Below are positions 10,145-21,985 of a DNA stretch of 64,000 nt, in pieces. Every line of letters starts with the position of its first letter. Within the stretch, counting starts at the first letter, position 1. The DNA is taken from assembly GCF_022539505.1 (NCBI RefSeq), contig NW_025900946.1:1-64000 (forward strand). Reading direction: 5' to 3'. Position numbers and translations under genes: made by a program. The notes under the pieces are model-generated. The model was not told where the DNA came from. It worked only from the letters and a program-made list of their open reading frames with translations, and did not search any database. This DNA comes from Lolium rigidum (taxonomy: Eukaryota; Streptophyta; Magnoliopsida; Poales; Poaceae).

Positions 10145-12453
10145 ACTCCCCCAAGCTTAGCTTATTGCTTGTCCTCAAGCAATTCAGTTAACAACCGAGC
10201 GATAAAAGAACTTTCACGAACACATTTGCTCATATGATGTATATATTCTCATGCTATGGCTAATACTTAAGCAGTTCATAATGAGATACATGCAAATAAG
10301 ATCATCCAACAGCTATGTCAATCATGGAGAAGTACCAACAATTAATAATAAGCACCATGAATCATGTATATAAGCAGGATTGCAATGTTCATAAGAGAAT
10401 ATGACAGAGTGGTATCTCGCTTGCCTGTATTTGATCGGCAAAACATAAATGCCGAGGCACCTCTTGAGTTCATAGAGAGACTAGAAGTAGTGATTGTCAA
10501 AGATAAAAGCATCAAAGTTATACCACAATCAATCATATTTTGAGACAAGCATATTATACTAAGAATGACAGTTGTGCTCTCAAGATAGTGCTCAAAGAAA
10601 GAATGGAGACACAACATAAAAGTAAAAGATTGACCCTTCGTAGAGGGAAGCAGGCATTAACATGCGCTAGAGCTTTTCATTTGTAAAACAGGAGTAAAAC
10701 TATTTTGAGAGGTGTTTGTTGTTGTCAACGAATGGTAATGGGTACACTAACTACCTCATCAACCGGACTCACAAGAGCGGCTCCCATTTTATTTATTTTT
10801 GGTTGGCACTCCTTCCAACCTTTCTTTCACAAACCATGGCTAACCGAATCCTCGGGTTCCTGCCATCAATCACATACCATGAAGGAGTGCCTTTTTATTT
10901 AAGTTTTATTATGATGATGACACTCCCCCAACCTTTGCTTACACAAGCCATGGCTAACCGAATCCTTCGGGTGCCGTCCAACAATCACAAACCATGGAGG
11001 AGTGTCTATTTAAGTTAATTAATTCGGGACTGGGAATCCCATTGCCGACTCTTTTTGCAAAATTATTGGATAAGCGGATGTGCCACTAGTCCATATGAGA
11101 GTCCGTCAAAAGTAAATGACAAGGTTGAAAGCTAAACACCACATACTTCCTCATGAGCTATGAAACATTAACACAAATTTAGAAGCATTTTGAAAGTTTT
11201 AAAGGTAACGCATGAGAATTTACTTGGAATGGTTTGAAATGCCATGCATAGGTATTTATGGTGGACACTTTTGGAACAACTTGGTTTTCAGGTGTTTGGA
11301 AGCACGAGCGGCGTCACCGCTCAGTACAAGTGAAGGCTAGCAAAAGACTAGGGAGCGACAAATCAAGAGAGCAATGAATCGTCATAATCATGCTTGCGGC
11401 AAAATAAATTAACGGAGGCATAAAAGTGATACAAGAACTCGAAGCAATATAAATCATCGAGGCTTAATTGACTTTTTGTTCAGTCATATGCATGCGTGAG
11501 CATGTGCCAAGTCGATATAAATGAATTATTCAGAGGAGGATACCACAATGCCATACTTACTTATGAATAAAACAATGCAAGCAAACATCCATGACATGCT
11601 ACTCATATTAATAAATTGGAACTAAACATGAGAGATCATTAACTACTAGACTTTCTCAAATAACATATACCTCACATGAACCAACTAAGCATGCTCATAT
11701 GGATGAGTATATGTACAAAAATGAAAGCAAATAGAGTTCATACCAGCCTCTCACCACAATCAGATTGTCGTAGATCGTCATTATTGCCTTTTCACTTGTG
11801 TAGCTTGGATAATATGAAATGAAAACCACGCTCCAGCCACCGAAGACCATTGAACTCATGATGAACTTTACAAACCAAAGAAGAACAGCAAATATTTTTG
11901 GTGTTTTCGAATTAGAAACAAGCACGAAAGAAAACAAGCAAACAAAGCAAAATCTTTTTGGGTTTTCTTATAGCAAACTAACGATAGCAAATGAAGCAAA
12001 CTAAGAGCAAGGTACCAAATAAACAAATGGTAAAGAGAAACAACAGAAATATTTTTGGTCTTTTTGTGTTTTAGGAAAGAAACAAAGCGAAAACAAAAGA
12101 ATGCAAACTAACAGAAACACAGAAAAGCAGGATGACAGAAATCGAATTTAACAAAAATCTTCCATTGCTCAGACCAAAAAGTGTTCAACTAATGAAAGTT
12201 AGATAACAACCTGGGGAACATGCTCAAAAATTGGCAACTCAAAATAACGTTCTGGCTGTGCGTACGAATTTTTTTGGTAACAGCACAGAATCTGTTTTTG
12301 GACAGCACTTCCCCAAATATCATCTCCCTCTCATTAGAAAACCACTCCAGAGACTAAACAAATATGTACAAGTATCCAGCAATCATAATATGCAAAGAAT
12401 GATTGATGCCGGTATACCTCCCCCCAAGCTTGGGCTTTTGGCCCAAGTGGAGT
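10145..12453 (-). mobile_element. 3' non-coding internal region of the minus-strand Gypsy element
   Basis: This 2.3-kb stretch between the stop of the element's ORF and its 3' LTR holds no ORF above about 100 codons. A short pair of repeats containing CAAACCATGG / CAAGCCATGGCTAACCGAAT lies at 10800-11010. A long non-coding 3' region is usual in Athila-type plant elements. Confidence 0.65.
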
Positions 12454-13356
12454 TCATTCCCAACGAGGGTCGGAGTTCCACACCGGTGGATCATACATGG
12501 AATGGTAATAGGGCCCTTGTGCAGAAGAATATCGTGGAGGCTCCACATGACCATGATGTTGATATGAGGAGCTTGCTGCATCGGATGAAGAGTCGGGATG
12601 CTCCTCGGTCTCCTCCACATCTTCCCTCGCACGACGGCTTTCTCTTTCTATGTATGCGTTTAGCTCATTTTCTGTGATCGACCACCCGTCCCTGGCATCA
12701 AGGTTAAACAAAGCAGGTGCAGGCAAGCGTACTAATTTTTCAATTTTCTTAGTTATACTCCAACTTTTCTTATACAAGGTTATCCTATAAAGCAGGTTGT
12801 TCAAACTAGATGCATCTGAAATAAACTCATGTCTAATCATGGAGAAAACATCAAGTTTCTCTATAGAAAGCGGAATATCTAAATGGTGAGGACCTACACC
12901 ATGCATAGCTAATAAGCGAGAGGCAATAAGACCTCCACAAATTCCTCCTTTCTCACGGTTAGTAGCAAGTCTACAAGCTATTAAAGCACCCAAATTATAA
13001 GTCCTATCCTGTTGCAAAGCAGCAGCTAAGAAGGCCAAATCTTGGACAGATAATTTACCTCCAGTCCTTCTTGCAAGAACGCACTTTGTAATGAAATAGG
13101 CAAAGTAGCGGATGGCTGGATGTTGAATGCTACTAATCTTACCACCATCATTGGAGAAGCTCCTCCCATTACAAATCCTTGTATAAAGATCTGAGAGCTC
13201 CCGCGGTGTTCCCCTGATCTTCTCGCAGGATCCCCACTGCGGCACTCTAATCGCTGTACAAAAATCACTGAAAGGCAAGTTGATAATTTTGTTATAAATT
13301 TTATACAGGACCATGGTGTCAGTTTGAGACCGGTGAAATTCGAAATCCTGCACAAC
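12454..13356 (-). CDS. Athila-like ORF fragment of the Gypsy element
   Basis: About 300 codons are open on the minus strand, ending at 12454. The upstream part beyond 13356 is LTR sequence of a later insertion, so the true start is missing. The protein contains LSDLYTRICNGRSFSN, RYFAYFITKCVLARRT and ALIACRLATNREKGG, resembling the ORF1-type proteins of Athila-group elements, and ends in a Glu/Ser/Tyr-rich low-complexity tail. No reverse transcriptase, integrase or protease motif is present. The role of these proteins is unclear. Its PPT and 3' LTR lie downstream in the same orientation. The family call is by resemblance only. Confidence 0.6.
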   Translation of the reverse strand, partial: VVQDFEFHRSQTDTMVLYKIYNKIINLPFSDFCTAIRVPQWGSCEKIRGTPRELSDLYTRICNGRSFSNDGGKISSIQHPAIRYFAYFITKCVLARRTGGKLSVQDLAFLAAALQQDRTYNLGALIACRLATNREKGGICGGLIASRLLAMHGVGPHHLDIPLSIEKLDVFSMIRHEFISDASSLNNLLYRITLYKKSWSITKKIEKLVRLPAPALFNLDARDGWSITENELNAYIERESRRAREDVEETEEHPDSSSDAASSSYQHHGHVEPPRYSSAQGPYYHSMYDPPVWNSDPRWE

Positions 13357-14029
13357 TGATACGTCTCCAACGTATCGATAATTTCTTATGTTCCATGCCA
13401 CTTTATTGATGATACCTACATGTTTTATGCACACTTTATGTCATATTCGTGCATTTTCTGGAACTAACCTATTAACAAGATGCCGAAGTGCCGTTCCTGT
13501 TTTCTGCTGTTTTTGGTTTCGTAAATCCTAGTAACGAAATATTCTCGGAATTGGACGAAATCACCGCCCAGTGTTCCTATTTTTCCACGAAGCTTCCGGA
13601 ACACCCGGAAGGACCGGAGGGGGCCACGAGCCCACTGAGACCATAGGCCGGCGCGGCCTGGGGGTGGCCCGCGCCCCCCTATGGTGTCGCCGCCTCGTCA
13701 GCCCTCCTGCGCCGCCTCTTCGCCTATATAAAGCCCCTGCATCGAAAACCCTTACGGAGGAAGCCACGATACGAGAAAAGTTCCAGAGCCGCCGCCATCG
13801 CGAAGCCAAGATCTGGGGACAGGAGTCTCCGTTCCGGCACCCTGCCGGAGCGGGGAAGTGCCCCGGAAGGCTTCTCCATCGACACCGCAGCCATCTCCAC
13901 CACCATCTTCATCACCGCTGCTGCTCCCATGAGGAGGGAGTAGTTCTCCATCGAGGCTCGGGGCTGTACCGGTAGCTATGTGGTTCATCTCTCTCCTATG
14001 TACTTCAATACAATGATCTCATGAGCTGC

Positions 14030-15852
14030 TAAGACAAGGTGATCCCCTCTCTCCTCTCCTTTTTGTCTTGGCAGCAGATTTGCTACAAACTGTGCTAAAT
14101 AAGGCAATGGACCAGGATCTGATTTTGAAACCAATCCCCTGTGCTTGTCTAGACTTTCTCGTAATACAATATGCTGATGACACCCTGATTATTTTGAAAG
14201 CTGAAGCAAAGCAACTGATTTGTCTAAAAGCACTCCTACATACTTTTGCTGAATCTACAGGATTGAAAGTGAATTATCATAAGTCCAGCTTGGTGCCAAT
14301 TAACATGGAAATTGAAAGACTGACTCATTTTGCTGCCACCTTAAACTGCAAAACTGGAAGCTTCCCCTTCACATACCTTGGATTGCCTCTATGCATCACC
14401 AGACCTTCTATGGAAAAAATTATTCCAATGATTCAAAGAGTACAGTCTAGATTGGGAGGTTTATCAGATTTCCTCAACTATGGAGGAAAATTGCAGTTAG
14501 TAAAGTCAGTCCTTTCCTCTCTACCTATCTTCTTTATGTGCTGTTTTGATGTGCCCATTACTGTTAAGGAGCAAGTGATCAAATATATGAGGCATTGTCT
14601 CTGGAGGAAAAAAAATGGTGATGTCCAAGCTAAAGGTACAGCCCTTATTTCCTGGAAAAAGATTGCTAAACCGAAAAATCAAGGGGGACTTGGGGTTCTA
14701 AATCTGGATGTTCAAAACAAAGATCTTCTGTTGAAAAACCTAGACAAATTCTACAATGATCATGACATTCCCTGGGTAAAGCTTGTTAAAGGTGCATATT
14801 ATAATAATGGGAACCCCCGTGGACAATCATGGAGGGTTCATTTTGGTGGAAAACCCATTTGAAGTTAATTGATACATACAAAGGTTTAGCCAAATGCAAT
14901 ATAGGGGATGGCAAGTCAAGCTTGTTCTGGTTGGATAATTGGGAGGACAATTGTTTGCAGCACTTTTTGCCTCATCTTTTCACATACGCAAAGAATCACT
15001 TTATGTCTGTCAGAGAAGTGATTGACCATGAATACTTAGAAGATTTATTCCATTTACCACTCTCACAACAGGCTTATTCGGAATTCTTGAAGTTGGAGAA
15101 CCTTTGTCAGAGTACCAGAGAAAAGATAAGTGAGAATAATTTGGATAAATGGAGCTATATTTGGGGAAGCGATGTCTTCACTGTAAAACAAGCTTACAAT
15201 TCCATGATTGGATATCGTGGAGGTGCTTCCACACTTTGGTTGGATCTGGAAATCTTCTTGCCAGCCAAAGCATAAATTCTTCTTCTGGCTTTTGATGCAT
15301 GACAGGCTAAACACGAGGAATCTTTTGAAAAGAAAGAATATGAGCTTACCTTCCTATGATTGTGTTTTGAATCAATGTTCTCAACGAGAAGAAGATTTGG
15401 CTCACTTATTCGGAATTGCACATTTGCACAAAATTGCTGGAATTATATATGTCCACATAGAAGAAATGATGGAACTGTTATTCAAGGTTTCACTGATATA
15501 AAGAAAAAACTCAATTACCCTTTTGCTATGGAAATCATCATTTTAGCAGCGTGGGGCATTTGGATTTCAAGAAATAACAAGATCTTCCATAACCAGACTC
15601 CAAGCTTCACAAGTTGGAAAGCTATTTTCTTACAAGAAGCAAAAATGCTTACATATAGAATCAAGAAGAAACATGCAGATACTTTCAAAGAATGGCTGCA
15701 ATCTCAGATTTAGATTTTTGTTTTTTTTTTCTTTTTTTTTTCTGTTTCTTTGGAAGAGTCCCTCTCTCTTCTTTGTAAATATTGACACCTATTAATAAAA
15801 AGAAAAAAAAATTGCAGTGGGTTTAACCCACTGTTTCTCTTCAAAAAAAAAA
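14030..15852 (+). mobile_element. 5'-truncated LINE with 14-bp target-site duplication
   Basis: ATCTCATGAGCTGC occurs at 14016-14029 and again at 15853-15866. Between them is reverse-transcriptase coding sequence ending in A-rich tails (near 15800-15852), the signature of target-primed insertion in + orientation. It sits inside LTR sequence that continues on the far side. Confidence 0.9.
14068..15713 (+). pseudogene. LINE ORF2 remnant: RT C-terminal half and zinc-knuckle region
   Basis: The frame opens inside the RT palm: QYADDTLIIL at about 14168 holds the YADD catalytic box. FTYLGLPLC and LVKSVLSSLPIFFM follow, the usual thumb-side motifs of plant L1-type LINEs. The frame changes near 14830-14860, again near 15230-15275 and near 15400, so the protein is spread over three or four frames (14068-14862, 14829-15275, 15208-15501, 15360-15713). 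The later frames hold the zf-RVT region (KHKFFFWLLMHDRL, then a Cys pair) and a C-terminal AAWGIWISRNNKIFHN typical of the family. Endonuclease and RT fingers are missing through 5' truncation. Dead copy. Confidence 0.85.
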
Positions 15853-16882
15853 ATCTCATGAGCTGCCTTACATGATTGAGATTCATATGATGATGCTTGT
15901 AATCTAGATGTCATTATGCTAGTCAAGTGGGTTTTACTTATGTGATCTCCGGAGACTCCTTGTCCCACGTGTGTAAAGGTGACAGTGTGTGCACCGTGTG
16001 GGTCTCTTAGGCTATATTTCACGAAGTACTTATTCACTGTTGAAGAGCGTAGTGAAGTGCTTATTTATATTTCTTGATGATTGCAATGTTTTTGTATCAC
16101 AATTTATCTATGTGCTACTCTAGTGATGTGTTATTAAAGTAGTTTTATTCCTCCTGCATGTGTGCAAAGGTGACAGTGCGTGCACCGTGTTAGTACTTGG
16201 TTTATGCTATGATCATGATCTCTTGTAGATTGCGAAGTTAACTATTGCTATGATAATATTGATGTGATCTATTCCTCCTACATATGCATGAAGGTGACAG
16301 AGTGTGCATGCTATGCTAGTACTTGGTTTAGTCGTTTTGATCTATCTTACACTTAAGGTTACTTAAACATGAGCATTATTGTGGAGCTTGTTAACTCCGG
16401 CATTGAGGGTTCGTGTAATCCTACGCAATGTGTTCATCATCCAACAAAAGTGTAGAGTATGCATTTATCTATTCTGTTATGTGATCAATGTTGAGAGTGT
16501 CCACTAGTGAAAGTGTAATCCCTAGGCCTTGTTCCTAAATACCGCTGAGTTACTACCGCTTGTTTACTCGTTTTTATCATAGGCTATTATCGCTGCAATA
16601 CTACCACCATCAACTACACGCCTGACAAGCTATTTTCCGGCACCGTTGCTACTGCTCATATATATTCATACCACCCGTATTTCACTATCTCTTCGCCGAA
16701 CTAGTGCACCTATTTGGTGTGTTGGGGACACAAGAGACTTCTTGCTTTGTGGTTGCAGGGTTGCATGAGAGGGATATCTTTGACCTCTTCCTCCCTGAGT
16801 TCGATAAACCTTGGGTGATCCACTTAAGGGAAAACTTGCTGCTGTTCTACAAACCTCTGCACTTGGAGGCCCAACACTGTCT

Positions 16883-17325
16883 CACTAGTAGGAAAACCAT
16901 TATAGGTGGAAATCACCTCTGTGGCGCACCAAACAGGTCATGCGCCACAAAAATATTTCTGTGGCGCACCACAAAACTGCGCCATAAAAAAATTGATGTT
17001 TCTGTGGCGCATATGCTTGCACGTGCGCCACAGAAGATGGAGATTCTGTGGCGCACGGTGAGCAGTGCGCCACAGAAAGTTCGTGGGACCCACCCTGGGT
17101 CCACCACAGCACATGGCCGAAGGAAATTCTGTGGCGCATGGTCCAGCGTGCGCCACAGAAAGTTAAGTTTCTGTGGCGCACGTTTGTCCATGCGCCACAG
17201 AATTTCCTGCGGGGACCACCCCCCGGCTCACGCCACCATGATTCTGTGGCGCATGAGCTGTTATGCGCCACAGAAGTTCATGTTTCTGTGGCGCATATCA
17301 GCTAATGCGCCACAGAAAGTGAATA
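16883..17325. repeat. Left terminal inverted repeat and sub-terminal palindrome array
   Basis: After the CACTA tip there are about eight palindromic units, each CTGTGGCGCA, a spacer of 6-12 bp, then TGCGCCACAG. In CACTA elements such sub-terminal repeats are binding sites for an element-encoded protein (TNPA in En/Spm), inferred here. Overlapping ORFs on both strands through this array are artefacts of the repeat. Confidence 0.85.
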
Positions 17326-18002
17326 GTAGATCTCACTTTTGGAGGCAGCTTTCTCCCTCTTTCTTCCACCCACCACCCTTTCCATTCTTGTCTTCTCCAA
17401 CCAGCTCGTGTTCCTCCTCTCTCCCACTCCATTTTGGTCATACTTTTCTCCATTGTTGATAGCTCTAAGCCTATTTTGTGGGCATATTTGTGAGGGGAAG
17501 CCACACCAACTTGTAGAGGGGTACTAAAAACCACAATTCTCTTTCCCTCCTCCTCCACTTTCCCTCTTGCATGGTCCATTGTTTTGTCTCCACCACCCCA
17601 TCCTCTTGCTCCACCATGATGTTGGTAGATTTGTGAGAGGTTGAGTACTATTGGATGCATGTTTTGTGTGTATGGATGTTTTGTAGGTGAAGATTATTAT
17701 CGCGCTCCCGGACGGTTTGCGGTGGCGAGAAGATGATGTTTATATGTGTTGAGCTTTGTGTTGTGGTTGAATGTTTGCTTGCGAAGAAGCTTATTTGTGT
17801 TGTTGGTTTGTGCCGGCGTGTGGTGCATGGATGTTTGCCGAAATGTTGATTCATTTCCATTTCGGCAAATTCTTGCACTAGCCATATGTCCCACTTTTAG
17901 GATAGGTCATGTCGAAATTTTCCGGCGATCATGCATGCATGTGTGTTTATGGGTGGTGTGTGTGGTTCTAATTAACTCTCTTTTGCTCTATATATGTATG
18001 AT
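17326..18002 (+). promoter_or_regulatory. Promoter and leader region of CACTA gene 1
   Basis: The terminal array is followed by CT-rich sequence (17340-17640) like a plant promoter/5'UTR. The leader ends in TATATATGTATGATGCAG at about 18006, a plausible 3' splice site just before the transposase start. The leader hairpin at 17834-17869 and the shared motif at 17904-17926 are listed separately. Confidence 0.5.
17834..17869 (+). promoter_or_regulatory. Leader hairpin upstream of gene 1
   Basis: Perfect 12-bp arms TTTGCCGAAATG (17834-17845) and CATTTCGGCAAA (17858-17869) enclose the loop TTGATTCATTTC. A hairpin with the same loop apart from one base, and a compensated stem change, precedes gene 2 (24567-24616). 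The motif AGGTCATGTCGAAATTTTCC follows at 17904, also shared with gene 2. Confidence 0.7.
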
Positions 18003-21000
18003 GCAGTCAACCATGGTCGTCCATATGAGGGAAGGACAAGTGGTTAGATACAAGGTGAACGCGAAGGCCGACATGGTTAGGAACAACATGACCCTGATAA
18101 GATGTCCGTGTCGAAAATGCGGACTCCGGCAGTGGATCGACCCTGATTCCGGACAACCGGAGGAACACCTGCTCGAGCGCGGTTTCATGCTCGGCTTCAA
18201 CGAGGAGCCGGCGGCAAATGTTGGTCATGAAGAAGAGGCCGACATCGGGCGAGAAGACGAAGAGTCTCCCGAACATGGTGTTCATCATGAGGAAGGAGAG
18301 GCCGATGAAGGAGATGATGATGCCGGAGGAGATGGTGGTGGAGATGCCGAGAGGAAGCAGACGCCGCTAACGTCGGCCCCGCGGGACCCTCATGTTCAAG
18401 AGCTTCTCCGAAGGACACGGGCAACGCCAAACCTCGAAGCCAAGCTGGCGCAAATGGAGGTAGACGGGATGACTCCATTGTATCCAGGTGCCGGCCCGAG
18501 GATACACGCTTGAGTGTAACGCTCGAGTGTCCGGAGATGAAGGCGGAACACAAATGGACCGACGAGCAGCTTCAGCGATAACATGAAATCCCGGCATGCT
18601 CGTCTTCCCAAGGACAACACATTGCCGACAAGTATCGACGAGGCCAAGAAAGTAGTTTGCCCACTCGACCTACCGCACGTAAAGTACCACGCATGCATCA
18701 ATGATTGTGCACTTTTTCGGAATGAGTACAAGGATAGAACCACATGTCCGGTGTGCGGCCAAGGACGGTACAAGAGAGGGAACAAGAAAGTTCCTCTGAA
18801 AGTTGTCTGGTACTTTCCTATCACTCCCCGTCCGCAGCGGTATTTCGTAGATCCTAAGGAAGCAAAGCTCATGCAATGGCACGCGGAAAGGGAGAAGCCC
18901 GCAGATGATCCGGAGAAGGGCAAGATCCCGACACACCCCGCGACGCTAGCCGGTGGAATGCGTTGGACATTGAGTTCGCAGATGAGTTCGGGAGCGAACC
19001 GAGGAACATTCGTCCGGGCATGAGCACCGACGGACTCAATCCCTTTGGAAACCAGAGTAGCACGCATAGCACCCGGCCCGTGTTTGTATGGCCATACAAC
19101 CTCCCCCCGGCTGTGCACAAAGCAGCGGTACGTACACATGAGTATTCTTATTCAGGGGCCAAAACAACCGGGCGTGGACATGCATCCGTATCTCGGTCCG
19201 TTGAAAGAGGAGTTAGCCACGCCGTGGCGGACGCCGGCCCCTACTTGGGACGCGTACAAAAGAGATTATTTCCCTCTCGTAGCCGCATTGCTAACGACAG
19301 GTGCGGGACTATCCTGGTTACGCATATGTATCGTGCCGGGTGAACCACGGATTCAAGGGATGTGTCAAGTGCATGGATAAGACCCCGCATCCGCAGCCTG
19401 CCGAAGCCTCCCGGGTCTTGTAAAACCGTGTTCCAAGGGACTCGAATGTGGCTTCGCTTCGATCATCCGTGGAGAAAACGCAAGGATCCGTTCAACGGCG
19501 AAGAGGAGCTCGGAAGAGCCCCACGACCGAGGAGCGGCGAAGAAATATCCGAGCTTTTGGAAAATTGGGAAGAGTGCCCCGCGCCGGAAAGAAGCGACCG
19601 CGGGAATCGCCGCCGCCGGGAGTATGGAAAGCGAGGTCTGTTTTCCGGGACCTGCCGTACCGGAAGGTCCTCCACACGCCCCATAGCCTCGATGTCATGC
19701 ACATCACGAAAAACGTTACCGAGAGCCTACTTGGCACTCTGATGAACATGCCGGAGAGGACCAAGGATGGCCCGAAAGCAAGAACCGACCTGAAATTGCT
19801 TGGCCTCAAGAAAGAACTTCAGTACCCCACCGATAGTGATGATGATGATGAACAGACGGAAACGACTCAGGGTCACCACAAAAGGGCTAAGAAGAATGAG
19901 GTGGTGGTGCTTAAACCTGCCTGCTTCACTCTGAGCGAGGAGGAGCTCGAGAGGTTTTTCGAGTGCCTCCTAGGTGTAAAAGTTCCTCACGGTTACTCGG
20001 GGAAGATAAGCAGATATCTGGACGTAGCGAAGAAGAGGTTTAGCGGGATGAAGTCTCACGACTGTCACGTGCCGATGACACAGATACTTCCCGTTGCGAT
20101 GCGAGGGATAATGGACGACCACGTCCGCGAGACGTTGTTTGGCCTCTGCAACTTCTTCGACGTCATCTCTAGGAAGTCCATCGGCGTTAAGCAGCTCAAC
20201 GAGGCTACAAGAAGAGATCGTCGAGATACTATGCGAGCTCGAGATTTACTTCCCGCCAGCGTTCTTCGACATCATGGTGCATCCGCTTGTCCATGTAGTG
20301 GATGGCATCATCCACCTCGGGCCGACATTCCCGCACAACATGATGCCATTCGAAAGGTTGAACGGTGTCATCAAAGGATTCATTCGCAACAGTGGCCCGT
20401 CCGGATGGAAGCATAGCCAAGGGCTTTCTCACCTACGAGTGCATCTCCTTCTGCCAGAACTACCTAAGCACCGAGAACGAGGATGTCGGTCTGCCCACCA
20501 GGAAGCACGTCGGCAGGCTAGCAGGGTTTGGTCACCGCGAGGGCTACCGCGCAATGCATGTCGGCATCGCTGGTCGACACGCCGACTTTGACAGGGCACA
20601 CCGAGTCGCGCTACAACACATAGAATTGGTCAGCCCTTGGGTGGATAAGCACAAAAGCTTAATCGAGCAGAAGTTCATCGACCTAGGACGGCCGAGGAAA
20701 ACAGGGGACGTTACGAAAGAGCACAACTCCAACTTCACGGGGTGGTTCAAGAAAAGGCTTCTAGAAAGTCCCGCACCGATGCCTTCTACTGAAGAGCAGA
20801 AACTCATATTCTCCCTGTCGCAGGGACCCGGGCACAACGTAAGGACCTATCAGTCGTACGACATCAACGGCTATAGATTCTACACCGAGGAAAAGGACAA
20901 GAATAGCGAATATCAAAACTCAGGAGTAACTATGCTATCCTACACCGATGACAAGACTGATGTCAAGGAAAGATTCTACGGAAGGATCGAGGAGATTTGG

Positions 21001-21464
21001 GAACTCGACTACGTTGGAGTGACGATACCGATGTTCCGTGTGAGATGGGCCAAGAGCGTCGAAAAAGATGGACTATATTTCACCACCATGGTTATACCCG
21101 ATGCCAAATCGAAGACCCCTCCGCGAAAAATGAGCCGTGGGTGCTCGCTAGCCAAGTTGAGCAATGCTTCTTCATTACCGACCCGTCAAAGCCCAGCCGT
21201 GTGGTCGTGAGGAGGGGCAAGAGGAGCATCATCGGAATGGAAGGAGAAGCCGACAAGCAAGACATCGACAAGAACGGCGATCCGAAGATCGAAGAGGAAT
21301 TTGACAAGTACTTCGACAAGCCTACTACTTATTCAAAAGTAAGAAGGAAGACCACCCTACCGGCTAAAGGTTGCCCGTACACGAGAAGAAATCTCAAGGT
21401 GGCCGGGCTAAAGTATTCAACAACCGCGATGAAGAAGGGCAAGAACATTGTCAAGAAACGCTAG
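18003..21464 (+). pseudogene. TNP2-type CACTA transposase, multiple frameshifts
   Basis: Domains follow the order of grass CACTA transposases. A transposase-associated N-terminus (MTLIRCPCRKCGLRQW, about 18090-18135) is followed by an acidic linker. The TNP2 core includes LPHVKYHACINDCALFRNEY and CPVCGQGRYK (18670-18770), then DMHPYLGPLKEEL, and HSLDVMHITKNV near 19690. A DUF4218-type segment (FPPAFFDIMVHPLVH near 20250) and a DUF4216-type segment (TIPMFRVRWAKSVEKDG near 21040) follow. The reading frame is broken: a stop at 18511, then frame changes near 18950, 19110, 19300, 19440-19600, 20210, 20430 and 21130. Some gaps may be introns, but not all. The last frame closes at 21464. A full protein would cut and move the element; this copy cannot encode it as read. 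The start is probably ATG 18012 or 18003, just after a splice acceptor. Confidence 0.85.
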
Positions 21465-21764
21465 CTAGCCACCGATCGGAACCGAGAAGTTCAATTGTGG
21501 CTTTTTTATGTGTACTATGTACTTTGGCAAAAACACATGTGTGTATATGTGTGTGTATGACACACAAGCATCCATACATGCATGTGTGTGTGTGGATGTG
21601 TGTATATTGTGATTTTTTTTTGAATTATCTATATTAATTAACTTGCATAATTGAACCTTCATTTATTTCTGGAATAATACACTAGGAATGTATTAAAGGA
21701 AATACTATTAAACATTAATAAAAATCACAATGGCTAAGTGTGTGGAATGATGCAGGGATTTACA
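21465..21764 (+). other. 3' flank of CACTA gene 1
   Basis: AT-rich sequence after the transposase stop contains a TGTGTGTGTGTG-rich stretch near 21540-21605. It also has one copy of the ATGGCTAAGTGTG motif at 21730 that recurs in the palindrome that follows. Confidence 0.4.
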
Positions 21765-21884
21765 AATATGGCTAAGTGTGGACTTTCTGTGGCGCACCAA
21801 AGCCAACATGCGCCACAGAATTTAAAGATTCTGTGGCGCATGTTGGCTTTGGTGCGCCACAGAAAGTCCACACTTAGCCATATT
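21765..21884. repeat. Perfect 57-bp inverted repeat built from the terminal motif
   Basis: Arms 21765-21821 and 21828-21884 are exact reverse complements of 57 bp separated by TTAAAG. Each arm holds the terminal-array palindrome (CTGTGGCGCACC ... ATGCGCCACAG) plus the outer motif ATGGCTAAGTGTGGAC. It lies about 300 bp after the gene 1 stop and about 2.9 kb before the gene 2 start codon. Confidence 0.95.
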
Positions 21885-21985
21885 CCAGAACCCACAGTTA
21901 CTCTGCGCCACACGGTTAAAGTGTGGCCAGTGGCGCATGTAGGCTGTGGTGCGCCACAGAATTTTGGCACTTAGCCATATCAAGT
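21885..21985. repeat. Additional internal copies of the CACTA terminal motif
   Basis: Degenerate units CTGCGCCACACGG, AGTGGCGCATG and GGTGCGCCACAG end with CACTTAGCCATAT at 21970. Together with the perfect palindrome they form a third, internal, sub-terminal-like array just before the presumed gene 2 promoter. Confidence 0.8.

Larger units (their letters stand above)
13357..16882 (+). mobile_element. LTR (truncated) of a TGATACGTCTCC-type element, split by a LINE
   Basis: The LTR begins TGATACGTCTCCAACGTATC at 13357, inside the coding region of the preceding Gypsy element, runs to 14029, and resumes at 15853 after a LINE. It continues to CCAACACTGTCT at 16882, where a CACTA terminus begins, so its own 3' end is missing. 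The first ~150 bp resemble the LTRs at 48338, 54875 and 63355; the rest diverges, indicating a related but distinct family. A region near 13725 reads CCTATATAAAGCCC, a good TATA box for LTR transcription. Confidence 0.75.

Noticed and set aside
13571..13988. ORFs of 75-134 codons on both strands
   Set aside because: GC-rich LTR leader of the TGATACGTCTCC family; similar spurious frames recur in the other LTR copies.
16900..17305. ORFs on both strands with repeated CGAPQK / WRT motifs, and a CRISPR-like spacing of palindromes
   Set aside because: They are translations of the CACTA sub-terminal palindrome array. Units are self-complementary with short variable spacers, and this is a plant nuclear sequence, so not a CRISPR array.
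18367..19139. Minus-strand ORF of 247 codons
   Set aside because: Antisense shadow of the TNP2 transposase, which carries the recognised motifs on the plus strand.
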